64,000 bases of DNA, taken from the NCBI RefSeq assembly GCF_964340395.1, contig NC_135554.1:22477592-22541591 (forward strand), given 5' to 3'. The stretch's first letter is position 1; each line of letters starts with the position of its first letter. The DNA comes from Glandiceps talaboti (taxonomy: Eukaryota; Hemichordata; Enteropneusta; Spengelidae). The translations under genes were made by a program, and so were the position numbers. The notes beneath the pieces were generated by a model. The model was not told the DNA's origin, ran no database searches, and saw only the letters and a program-made list of their open reading frames with translations. Below, one piece after another: positions 27,289-39,163 of the stretch.

Positions 27289-28330
27289 ATGTCTTCAACA
27301 CTGGAATATACTCTGATATGTTTATTTTAACACATACACACATGGACATTGGGGATAAGCCATTTCTCTTCATGTGAAAGTATTATTATGATATTTCCAT
27401 TCAAAGATTACTAATAGCTCAAGGATGGTAGAACACTTCAGAAGCATGGCACAAACCTATTACGCATGGTGGCCTGGGGGGCAAGAATGGCGTTAGTACC
27501 ATGCTTCCTCTACACTGGGGAGTACACTGACCATGTCAGCACAGTTGCTATGATCTTATCCAGAACAATTTCACGCTTTGTATATCTGCACATGCAACAT
27601 AAATACACATTGAAATATACAAAAGGAATACATCAGTGAAAACAGGACACAAATTAAAAAATATTATTCTCTCAAGTTTAACACAACTTGAACTCGGTGA
27701 CATCAACATAACTTGGTAGGTACATGTACAGTTTTGTAAATCTGTAGCCTAGTATGCAGAGTTAGTGAGTTTCTTGAAACTGTTTTAACCTTTGACTGCA
27801 CCTTACAATGATAGCTTTAAAAGATCTGTAGTGATTTAATAGCCAAAAGGCAGACCTGTTTGAATGTGACTATATTCAAAGAAAACAAAGGCAGGATTAA
27901 GAATACATTACAAAAAGTGACTTTCAAATCAGGACTTGGAGAAATGATTACAAGTTCATCAGAGTGTATCCCATAGTGATTGTGTAAGTGATTAATACAG
28001 AATGGCAACCAAGTGGCACTTTGTAAAGTCACACTTATCATGGTATAAAACTCAGTTCTTTATGTACCATACAATGAAGAAAATATATGTATTAAAGTCT
28101 TCAGTATTCCAGAACATAATGTAGGTTATAGAAGTCTAGCATCTGAATATCACTATATGGAAGAGATACTAAATATACAATGGTCATGTACTGCCCTAGG
28201 GAGGTGCATTGAATTTCGATTCTTATAACCACATGTTTGACATGAATAAGTCAGTTGAATGGTCAAAATTTGATTATACAACTGTACTTACTTTAGTTTA
28301 CATGTACCATGCATGAGCAAGAAATATATG

Positions 28331-28660
28331 GTATACTTTGGTCGTTCTACGTCACAACAGTGCGCATCTATGTCACGTCAACATGTTTCTATTATATTCA
28401 TCACTAGTTCTGCTGTGTTCGAAATATGAGTCAAAACATTCAAAATTACCATTACTTTCATCGAGTTTTTCTTTGATATTACTGGCAGTGGTATAATTAT
28501 GTTATTCTCTAATATTTTTCTTCATTCAGCCGGAAAATACTCATGACCTAAAGGTTGTCACTACGAGTCTATATCGACTCGGAGCGACAAAAGCCCCTTA
28601 GGTCACTTGTATTTTCCTTGGCTGAACGAAGAAAAATATTAGAGAATAACATATAATTAT
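28331..28660. mobile_element. Foldback element, copy 1 (AATATTTTTCTTCATTCAGC arms)
   Basis: About 330 bp. The right half is a hairpin: ATTCTCTAATATTTTTCTTC to TGACCTAAAGG (about 28502-28555) against its complement at about 28595-28648. The left half matches the copy at 62895-63235 (AGTTCTGCTGTGTTCGAAAT and ATTACTGGCAGTGGTATAAT). Confidence 0.7.
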
Positions 28661-28685
28661 AGAAAAAAGTATCTTTATCTACCCA

Positions 28686-28753
28686 GTAGTCTAGATGCTA
28701 TCATCCATGGCTTGGAGAAAGATTCAAGGCCACGGATAGCCTCTAGACTACTC
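28686..28753. repeat. Short inverted repeat AGTAGTCTAGATGCTATC...
   Basis: AGTAGTCTAGATGCTATC pairs with GATAGCCTCTAGACTACT around a short loop; CCATGGCTTG and CAAGGCCACGG extend the stem. Its ends recall the TAGTGCTATC motif of the 20.7-21.2 kb tandem array. Confidence 0.6.
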
Positions 28754-29238
28754 CGCATGTGACTTTATACTAAAGTTTTTTTTAGCTATTCACCATGACT
28801 TCTCTATCAAGACTCAATCCGTCATACTCTTTTATTAGAAACATGACAAATACAAATTTCAAAAGACAGTCTGAGCGTGAGTGATACCACGATAAAGTTG
28901 GGTCACGACAATACAGGGTATCAAACAGAATTAGTTGAATATGAATATCTCTATGAATCATTTCTATATTAAATAGGAATCTGAGTAGATAGTCCAGCTG
29001 TCACAGACTACACTAACCTAATATGACGTGAAATATTCATTATTGATGAATGAATATGGACAGTTTTTTAATTCCTATATAATTTTTCTATAATGTAAAT
29101 ACATTTTAGGACTCAGACGTTTATCCTACACGTACATTGATATACTGTATGTTAATCCTTTCATTTCTGAAAAATCCTACAACTACGGCACCTTTTATTT
29201 TTTATTTGAAAGTATTTCTAATAGTAAGATAATAACTT

Positions 29239-29420
29239 TAAAGGTGCACAAGCTCTGTTTATATGTCTTGGAGCGAAATTCTTGCCGCATATTTAAAAGC
29301 TCCTCACAGTTAAAGTTTTCTACACACTGAAGCTTACTTAACAATCATTTTCAATTGACAAAATTCAAATATACAATTCAGATATTACTTCAGTATGATC
29401 TGATGACGTAATTTATTGTG
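29239..29420. mobile_element. Dispersed repeat TTAAAGGKGCACA...GATGACGTAATTTAT, copy 2
   Basis: TTTAAAGGTGCACAAGCTCT to GATCTGATGACGTAATTTAT, same orientation and order as copy 1. Confidence 0.6.
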
Positions 29421-30728
29421 TGTATCTATAAACACCGGGTGAACTTGATCGAGAGACTTGGTTGATTCCACAGGGTTCACAACCGACTTACACCGTCACG
29501 TGCTCGGGATAGTTCGGTTGACGAATCCAATCAAGTGCCGGCTGACAGTGTTCACTTATTCAAAATTATTTGTAATAGATATATATTATTTATCATTTTA
29601 TGACTGAAAGTATTTGTAATTGGTAAAATTTAATATGATTTATTTTCTTTGTGAGTTAAAATTATTTGCTATTACTAAACTTAATTTATTTTCATAACTG
29701 ATATCATTTGTAATTGATATATTTAGTGTCATTTCATAACAAAATATTTGTAATTGACAGACTTTATTAAATATTTAAAAAACTTTTATTAAAATATAAA
29801 AATGAAGTTATTTTTTCTGTAATTCTTAAATTAAATTTAAATGCAAAAGAAGGATTTCTGTATTTGCAATTTGTATTGTCATTTACAATTTATTTTCTTT
29901 GTAAACTATTGAATACAGACCTCCCTTCTTCCTTTAATACCCACCCTCCTATTGTAGTCATGGTAACAGAGAGATACACTGTTACCATGGAACATGAAGA
30001 TGACCTTTGACCTTCTATCAAGTTTCTGTATACATACACTGTTTAGACAGGCGATACCAAAAATATGTGTGTATAAAGCCTTGGAACTTGGTTGTCTGAC
30101 TCTGGCATGACGGCAACATTCTGGTAAACAACATTTCCATGCTAAACAGCTAAGTCCCTGGGTTAATGTACATGATAAAATGCCGTACACCAGTCCTGTA
30201 TATTAAGCCAGGACAAGCATAATCAATCTCACATAATGCTAGTAGCCAAATGGACTGAAAAAAGTAACATGAAACCCTTTTTAGTAATGATACAGAATGT
30301 ACAGCAATCATATAATTAACCTACCATATTTAGGATTATGATGTTGCTGACTTTAACACGTACCTCAGACCATAAAGAGACCATCTGGACAACAGAAACA
30401 TTTGTGCTAGGGGAGAAACCTCATAATTCATGTATACTGACTATTAAAGAGTATTTTATATTTGTACTTCCTTCCATGCTACAGAACAGGAAGGCCTCTG
30501 ATTGCAGACTTTTTTGCACCTTTACAACAATTATGTATTTTCAATTGAGACTGACAGTGGATAGAACATGTTACATGTATGTGAATATAGAGAAAGGGCG
30601 GTTCGTTGTCGCCAAGGCTGCACGGCTTGGCAGGTTTCTGTCGTGTTTGAAAAGTGTTGAGAGTTAGTAATCTTTGAATGACAATAAACAACACTTTTAC
30701 ATAAAGAGAAATGGCTGGTCCAAATGTC

Positions 30729-30730
<2 letters not shown>
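29421..30730. other. No gene seen; small GC-richer patch
   Basis: 29430-29545 is GC- and CpG-richer than its surroundings (includes CACGTG) but has no frame. A 109-codon plus-strand frame at 30338-30667 is unrecognised and probably chance. Confidence 0.5.

Positions 30731-30782
<52 letters not shown>
30731..30782. repeat. (GT)n microsatellite
   Basis: About 25 GT units with one A interruption. Confidence 0.95.
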
Positions 30783-30798
30783 TTAAAAAAATAAACAT

Positions 30799-30930
30799 GT
30801 CAGAGGATTGTTTCAATGTTGAAGATATGCATATTATATGCTAATTATTACGTAAAATATTACACTAATTATCATGTTATTAATATGTAAATTATTATGT
30901 AAATTAACTATTACAATCTATCTTGGGAGA
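30799..30930. repeat. Dispersed repeat with TATGCAAAT motifs, copy 2
   Basis: TGTCAGAGGATTGTTTCAAT, GAAGATATGCATATTATATG, ATCATGTTATTAATATG; same order as the 16599 copy. Confidence 0.6.
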
Positions 30931-32608
30931 ATACTAATGTCTAAAACTGCTACAGTCTGTGGTTTCCGCCCTTAAATGGTCAATTTATTTCCTCATCAGA
31001 TAACATCAAAATATTATTTATAATCATAAAATAGTAAAGTTGAGTTTTGATGTCAATATAGACTCATTTTGTTGATGTGACATGCAGCTACATTATCATT
31101 ACACCATAGAATTTGGAAAAGAGTTACACTTCCATCATTTAACAAAAATACAGAATACCTGAAAAGGAATGCTTCATCACAACAATGGCAAAACGGATGA
31201 ATTTCAAACTAAAAAATATAAGATACGCTATGACTTAGCACACTCATCTACCTGCCACTTCAAGAGGTATCCTTTATGACACATCTTCCTTTCATTTTTA
31301 CAGTCTAAACCACAATTCTTTTTTTTTTTTTTTGGGGGGGGGGGAGCAGAAATTTATTTGTTTGTCATAATTAATTCAATTGAACATGTAACACCTAAAT
31401 GCTGAATGAGAATACAAAGAAGTGACAGTGACAGATCCTGCCATTAATCATAGCTACCCATACACATCTTATCATGCAAATTTGTAGCAATATGAATTTT
31501 TTTCAAAAGCAAATATTCAAGTCTCCTAAAGATTCTGCACAGAAGTATGTATGTCTGTTTATGCACAAGCTCTAGAGAGAACCTTAAAGACATTTTTTTC
31601 ATGTATTTCTTTTTAATATATCCTACATAAAATGTCTGCCTACATCAAAAAGTCCATTTTGTACAGAAATCCATAACATCGTGTCTTTTTATGATTCAGA
31701 CTAGACATATTGATACAACTAAAGAACAGACTAAATTGACGAAATCATACAAAAATAATCAACCAATTAATGTACATATTTCGTTTCATCCCGAGGCATA
31801 TCTACAGTACGGAGTCACAAATATGCAAATTACTCCAGAAAGCAGAGTATCTCGAAAATTTCTCCCAAATTATCTTAAAAACAACTCATTTTTCATCGAT
31901 TATGTTTCAAGTCGGATGTGTATTTTTGGTTTTAATGATGGTATTATGTGAAACAATTTGATTTGTTAGATGGTAAAGCTCTTGGCTAGTTACACAGACG
32001 TAATGTCCGGGACTTTCAAAGTTCCAATCAATTTATTGATTGACCAAATACAATCATCATTACGTCCATACACTCTAATTTCATAAGATGGCAAAAACAT
32101 GATAGTGTCTAATAGTGATCGAAGTCTAGTTTTCGTGTGTGTGTGTTTTTTTCCAGTAGATTAAATGTTTCTATTCTACCTCCGTTGCATTGAGTTTTTA
32201 AAAAATCCATCTCTGAATTTTTTTTTTTAAATCCTCCTTAAACTCCCGCTAGCAGCTGTTAATGTACATACAGTCACTCATATTAAAGTCTGATTAATTC
32301 CTTTTAAGATCCCCCGTTTGTTGATGTCATACTTGAGATGTTGGTTGCTACTGACAACAGTAACTATGGTGACAATGTCATGTGATTGGTTTATCTTTAT
32401 TCAGCAGATTACAGTATTGAATTGAAGTAGACAATGTCTGTATAACAATTAACATAGTACTGTGTATATGTAGCAAGTATTTCATTTAAAACTACTTGTA
32501 TTAGATCAATACTTTTGTTGCTATAACAACTATGTGGGTGTAAAGGTGATGCCTTGCTTAAAACATAGATTGAGAAACATGCATACATGTCTTGATAAAT
32601 AACTTTAT

Positions 32609-32789
32609 ATACATACATGCGTACATAGATACATAGATACACACATGCATGCATACATGTACATACATACATACATACATACATACATACATACATACAT
32701 ACATACATACATACATACATACAAATGTACATACATACATACGTACATACATACATACATACATACATACATACATACATACATACATA
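32609..32789. repeat. (CATA)n microsatellite
   Basis: CATA repeats with a few GTACAT variants. Confidence 0.95.
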
Positions 32790-33433
32790 GTTGTTCTGTT
32801 TGAAAGCTTCATCAACCTTAATGTAAAGTCACTTGACAGACACAGTTTCTATGGTAACCAGAAGAGCAAGAACTCAACAAGAAAAGTGGTAGTCAATTTA
32901 CGTTCAAGATTTTGTTGTAAAACAGGGTCTATTTTCTTCTCATACTCCCATTGGACATGGAATTCCAATTATCATTAATTAGGCAATTTCAAATTTCAGA
33001 CATATTCTTTTCAATAGAAAATAAATATAAAGAGGTTAGAAGCTGACTTGCTATCCTTGCAAATCTGACTTGCTATATTCTTTTGAAAGAAAACTTGAAC
33101 TTTCCAGACTGACAGGTTAGTGTGTGTTCCATTGTTGTACTCACTTGCTACACCCACATAGCAGTAACAAGTGGTTACAGAAGCAATAACAACAAATTCC
33201 TAAAGTCTAACATCTTCCCAAATGAAGAAATATAAAATACACTTTATACATTTAATATAAGGAGTATTTTGTTTCTAAACAACTACATTATTTTATGTCT
33301 TTCATTATCATGACAAAAATTACAACTTATTTAAAATGAAAGCAATACAATATTTCTACAACAGACAAACATCACTCTAACACTTTTCCTTGAAGAGTAG
33401 TCACTCTACACGTATGTAAGATGTTGGTACTCG

Positions 33434-33447
33434 GTTACCATAGCAAC
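33434..33447. promoter_or_regulatory. X-box-like site GTTACCATAGCAAC
   Basis: Matches the RFX X-box consensus (two half-sites around AT). It sits in a slightly CpG-richer patch (33411-33545). No adjacent gene seen. Confidence 0.35.
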
Positions 33448-33899
33448 GTCAAACAGCGCGACTTGGCTCATTCGGTTGTTGAAATACACCGTCATCGTAT
33501 TTGTTTGAAGTATCGCTGTCTACTGAGACTCATAGCGGTGTTATCATGAACACAATAAATGCTTGAACCACAAAGTGCTGGCTGTGTGATTAGTTTTTCA
33601 AGTATTATGACGATAGCATTATTAAACAGCTATTATCCACATTTCTAAAGCAAACAGATAAATGTGTGTATGACGTCAAGAAAAGACATTTCTATAGAGT
33701 ATCTATCTAAACTATCATTATCACACTCCTCTGAAATGAAATGAAAACTAATAAATAACAGCACAGACAGTATTTATTTGATATGTATGGTATCTCATGT
33801 GTATCTCACATTGAGCGATACTATTAGTATTACGATACTATTTACTAGGAGGTTTCGATAAACCTTTTTTCAGAGTACACAAAACAGTGATTTCTAGCC

Positions 33900-34445
33900 A
33901 AAAAAATGCTTGATATTGAGGATTTCAGGATATTTCATTTCTAATTATTTTGAACAAATTTTTCCTTGTTGATACAACACTGATGAAAGGCGCCATGATA
34001 ATCAATTTTTTCCTAAGCACAATAATGACTTCTCATCTTTAAAAAATCATTATTTTTGGATTTTTGAAGATATTTTATTTCAAATTTTGAACAAATTTTT
34101 CATTGTTCATACAATACTGATGAAAGGCTCCAAATAATAAAATTTTTGTTACCAAAATCTTGATTCCTCATCTTAAAATATCCTATTTTGAGGTTTTGAA
34201 GATATTTTATTTTAAATTTTGAATCAAATTTTTTCCTTATTCATAAAATACTGATGAAAAGGCTCCAAAATAATCAAATTTTTATAACTGAAATATTGAT
34301 TTCTCATCTTTATTTCAGGATATTTCATTTTCAATTTTGAAGAAATTTATTCTTGTACATACAATATTGACAAAATAACACTAAAATTAATCAAATTTTA
34401 CATAAGAAAAATAGATACCTCATAAATTTTGTAATTTCAGGATTT
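33900..34445. repeat. ~125-bp degenerate tandem repeat
   Basis: Four units of GATATTTYATTTYAAATTTTGA, ACAAATTTTTCMTTGTTCAT, ACAATACTGATGAAAGGC and TTGATTYCTCATCTT, immediately left of the AGGCCT element at 34480. Confidence 0.75.
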
Positions 34446-34479
34446 TTCACCACATTCAATTTTTTATTTTATTTTTCTA

Positions 34480-34852
34480 AGGCCTAACAAAAAAAATTGT
34501 GTGGTTCCAATTACATTCAATTTTAGAATAGGTGGGGTAGGTAGATTTTTCATTTCATTTTATTTATTTTTTTTCATATTTGAGTGTCTAGTTCAGGGAG
34601 TTATCTTTTCTGTTGTTTTCCATATAGTCTCTGTGTTATTGGTTTATTTTCATCAGATGTACAGCCATTACAGATTGGAAGAACAGTTTTATATTGTCTT
34701 TTTAAGTTGATGTCAGTTTCTGCATCCACTATTTCTGGTGAGACTTCACAATTTTTTTTCTCAAATACGTTTAAAAAAAGTTTAGGGTCAGCAGTGAAAA
34801 ACTAGGTGGGGTTAGGTAACCGGAACAAAACAATTATTTTTTTTAAAGGCCT
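34480..34852. mobile_element. AGGCCT-ended non-autonomous DNA element, copy 2
   Basis: 373 bp, same orientation as copy 1 and collinear through shared blocks such as ATTTTAGAATAGGTGGGG and CTGCATCCACTATTTCT. Short open frames inside it are not conserved as protein between the copies. Confidence 0.75.
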
Positions 34853-35943
34853 ACACAAAAGTATCCATGTGTATACAAAATTGGCACAAAATAATTGCAA
34901 TTGGCTTTACCCTTTTATTGAAATAATCAATTCTGAACTGAATATAAGAAATTCTACACATATACATTTTTACCATATGTGAATCATAACTGGTCAATGT
35001 TTTCAAATTATACTACACATATGGTCAACAATTTATATAAATTTTTATTTCATATTAAATATATATATCAATATTTGATCTCCCTTATACCTGTACATAC
35101 ATGTTTTGATATCATGTCAGAATTTTTCTTTTTTTAATAGCAGATATGACTGATAATATCCATTCCAAGGTCAGACAATGATTACAGTATACATAGATTA
35201 ATATATTTGATGTACAGCTACATTTCTACATACATGTTTGAGTTTCATGATAATTTATTAGAACTTCACAATCACCCACCCCACCCCCAAAAAAGACAAA
35301 AACACTGATCTGTTCTTCTGATACCTGTATTTCATGTTTTCATCTTCAATTCTCGTCGTTATTTGTTGGATTACAGCTTGGGATAGGATGGATAGCAAGC
35401 AGTCAGTTGGTAGTAAATTACCTGTAAAATGATAACAGTTCTTCCCTAGAAAGAAATCCCAATGGAGGCATCTCCACATTGATGCCGTAGGATATATTAA
35501 TAGAAAAGCTAGGCCCTACATCACGATACAACAACATCATATGCATAATAAACCCCTGTTATAAGTTAAAGAGCCACAGTCTATAAACTGAGGGGGTTTT
35601 TTTGATCATTAAAGTCAGTGACAGTCAAAAATGCAAATACAAAATACACAACTTTAGAAATTATTTAGGGCAAATCTGAGTCAATGTAGTGTGATAACAA
35701 ATTTGTTTATGATAACAATGGTTATGATAACAGTGGTTATTAAAATCTACACAAAGAGGCTTTTTATTCAAATTTTTTGGTAACCAAAAAATCATGTCAT
35801 AATGTCATTTTTACATCAAAGCTAAATATCAGGCAATGGCTCCACTGCTTCCTAGAATGGATTCAACAAGTTTGTTTTAGAACTTGAAATAAGGATATTT
35901 GAATATGAAACCAAGTAACTACCACACAAGATGTTACAGACTG

Positions 35944-36110
35944 TGTCCCTTTAAACAAAAGTAACCACCAAAGACCATAAACTTACATCTACTATGTCCC
36001 TTTAAACGAAAGTAACCACCAGAGACAGTAAAGTTACTGATCGTGTCCCTTTAAACAAAAGCAAGCACTGTACAGACCGCTCTGTCCCTTTATAATAAAT
36101 ACAACCACTG
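35944..36110. repeat. Four tandem units of TGTCCCTTTAAACAAAAGTA
   Basis: TGTCCCTTTAAACRAAAGYA plus ACCACC at 35944, 35995, 36044 and 36083 with spacers of about 40-50 bp; the last is diverged. Confidence 0.75.
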
Positions 36111-38097
36111 CTTGCTAATAGTAGAATGTCTCATTCCAATTATACACAAGTGCATTCAGTTATGCATTACAAATCGCTTCAATATCTGTGAGAATTAAAT
36201 TGAACTAAACATGAGAAATGAATCGGAACGACCAGATTACTGGAATCTGTCCTTTACTACAGGATAATTACTTCATCAAATTCACAATCTGGGAACCAAA
36301 ATATGCCGTTCAAACAATCCTTCAATTACTTTGATCAAAAACTTCATGCGCCATGTTTTGTTCATGTATGCTGATAAGACACAGAATATAAAGAATGAGT
36401 AGTTTAGTTCCTATACATTTGATGATTATTCTACGACATTTCTATTGACTAGATCATATCATTTTTATGCACAGTATTCAGTGTAGTGTATAAACATATA
36501 CATGTACTTGTTTATTGTAGATTTTGAACTACAAATAATTTGCAGAAAGAATACAATTCAAAATCACTTCCCAGCTAAAAATGTTTATCCTGGAATCCAT
36601 TGTCCCATTCTACAAAAAACAAGGTGTGTTATTTTTATGATACGTGTCACCCAAGAAACGTGAAGTTATTGTAGGTGATCTGCACATACACAATGTCTGT
36701 GCGAATCCAATTTTGAATTGAATTCAGCTTCAGACTTGCACACTTCTAAATCTAAAACTCCAATTGTATACACATAACACCTTTAGTTATTAAAATCTGG
36801 TGAAGCAGAACTGATTGCTTTGATCTCCCTCTGTAAAGCAGTTCAAATTGTCAGTAGAAATTACATTTCACTGAATCTTCAGTTACAAGATTTTCTTTGG
36901 AATTCTCTCCTTTAGGGTTCTTTTTCCTTATCAAGAGTTTTTCTACTGATGCTGTGGGGAATGCATCGCATGATTCATTTTCCATTCACTCGAAGCTTTG
37001 AATTGAAATATAACTTTTGTATATCATATACAAAACTGATCTGTCTATCATCGATTATCTGGCTAGTGCCTTAGCTACATTTGTATCACATCAGACTCAC
37101 AAACAAGTAACCCATTGGCAGATTTGATATGTCTAGTCTGCCCGCCATTTGTGGACTATATAGACTATCTATTTTAATCCCTATGTACATGTAGGAAAAA
37201 AAAGTTTAGGCTTGGCAGAGTCAACCAACCAACAAACTGATGAAAAAATGCATGTTCAATGCCAGATATTCTGATACGAACGGACTCTTGTATCCAACAG
37301 AAATTTATTTCACAAAAAAGGGAAATATAAAATATTTTGCATGAATGATGTATTCCTTTTTATTTAACAACACAAATAAAGACAACAGGAATGTGCATGA
37401 AAAAATATATCTACAACGCTGCACAAAAACACGCCTCACGTTAGTCCACCAATTTCACTAAACAACTGTTGACACATTCTTTGAATATACTGTCAAGAAA
37501 TACTGCACAGTCCCCTCTAGCTAGCCATCAATCAGGCTTTCAATAAGCTAGCTAGCTAGCTGGCTAATCTTTCTACAATGTTCTCCAGTAATCTTACATC
37601 ACAAGACACTGTATGAACATACAATACTAAAAAGCTGCGTTCCCTGCAGTTCCACAGCTTTGAAGGACTATACTAGGCTATTTTGTAATCTCTGAAACAA
37701 TATCAAAATGAGAGCAGATAACATGATTCATGTTTCAAACTACTAGATTTTCACAACTTATATAGAAGTCACTTCAGTGTACAATTCTGTACCAAACATA
37801 CAGAGTATTGACAGATTTTTTTTCAGCATTGATTTTCTCCACTCCACTGCATTGTTTATGCAAGGTAAAACCGTAATACAACATTGAATACTAGAAATAT
37901 TGTAAATTCTCAAAAATTGATTTTGAAATTTCGCATGAAGAGTGTTGTTGTCATGTATATACATGTAGTGTTTGCAACCAATGATTTGATAAATTAACAT
38001 TTGTTGTGCAAAGATAGCCTTCAATATCAACATTTTCTCTCATAGATACAACTTGAAGCTTCCAATCAATCATATCATCATATCTGCATTGACAAGG
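36111..38097. other. No gene seen
   Basis: AT-rich. A short AGCT run (CTAGCTAGCTAGC) near 37550 is the only local structure. Also nothing in 34853-35943. Confidence 0.55.
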
Positions 38098-38349
<252 letters not shown>

Positions 38350-38923
38350 ATAAACCATATGACAGACAATATCATCCCATCATTAGTCTGTGTGTTTATC
38401 TACTTAATACTGTGGTACATGGTTTTGGTTTCATGGACTGACTTGTGAGTCAAGACTCGATTCTAACATTGTCCCTTCTACACTACCCTGTGAACAGGTA
38501 TGCAACAAGTTGATACCTAGCACTATACCGATGTGCCAAAAACAAAAGAATTAATTGGCCCAGTGATCAAATATTAGCTTTTGTTCAACCATCTATTATT
38601 TCACATCTCTTTGATGACAAAAAGTCTATTAAAACTCAGATTTAACTAAGAATCTTGAAATCAGAAGTTTTCATAATTTCAAACATCCCTCCGTAAATAT
38701 GTGAGCATACACTACCATATTGGATATGCCACTGTATAAAGTAGGGATGTTTTATGAAAATTTCTGATTTCATGACTTTTGGTCATCCAAGCGCTGAGTC
38801 AAAAGAGTTGTCAAAAGAGTAAATAGTCTATCTATTGCTTATATTTGACAGCTGGACGTTGTTGTTATATGATACTATTAGGCAGTGCTGGGATAGGTTC
38901 AGGCTGGTTACACAACTTACTGT

Positions 38924-39163
38924 AATAGTATACATGTATTATGAACATACTGTGGAGTCACACTGTATATGTGGTTGATCGAATCAACCTGGGTTCCCAA
39001 AGGTGTTTCACTGGAGATTCCAACCAAAATTATGGGTAATAAATGTAATAGGATACATGTATTATGAACATACTGTGGAGTCACACTGTATATGCCGGTT
39101 GATCAAATCAACCTGGGTTCCCAAAAGGTGTTTCACTGGAGATTCCAACCAAAATTATGGGTT
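38924..39163. repeat. 123-bp tandem duplication
   Basis: Two copies of ATACATGTATTATGAACATA through TTCCAACCAAAATTATGGGT, about 95 percent identical, offset 123 bp. The high identity points to a recent event. Confidence 0.9.

Noticed and set aside
30338-30667. 109-codon plus-strand frame
   Set aside because: No recognisable domain, no splice context, and opposite-strand frames of similar length overlap it.
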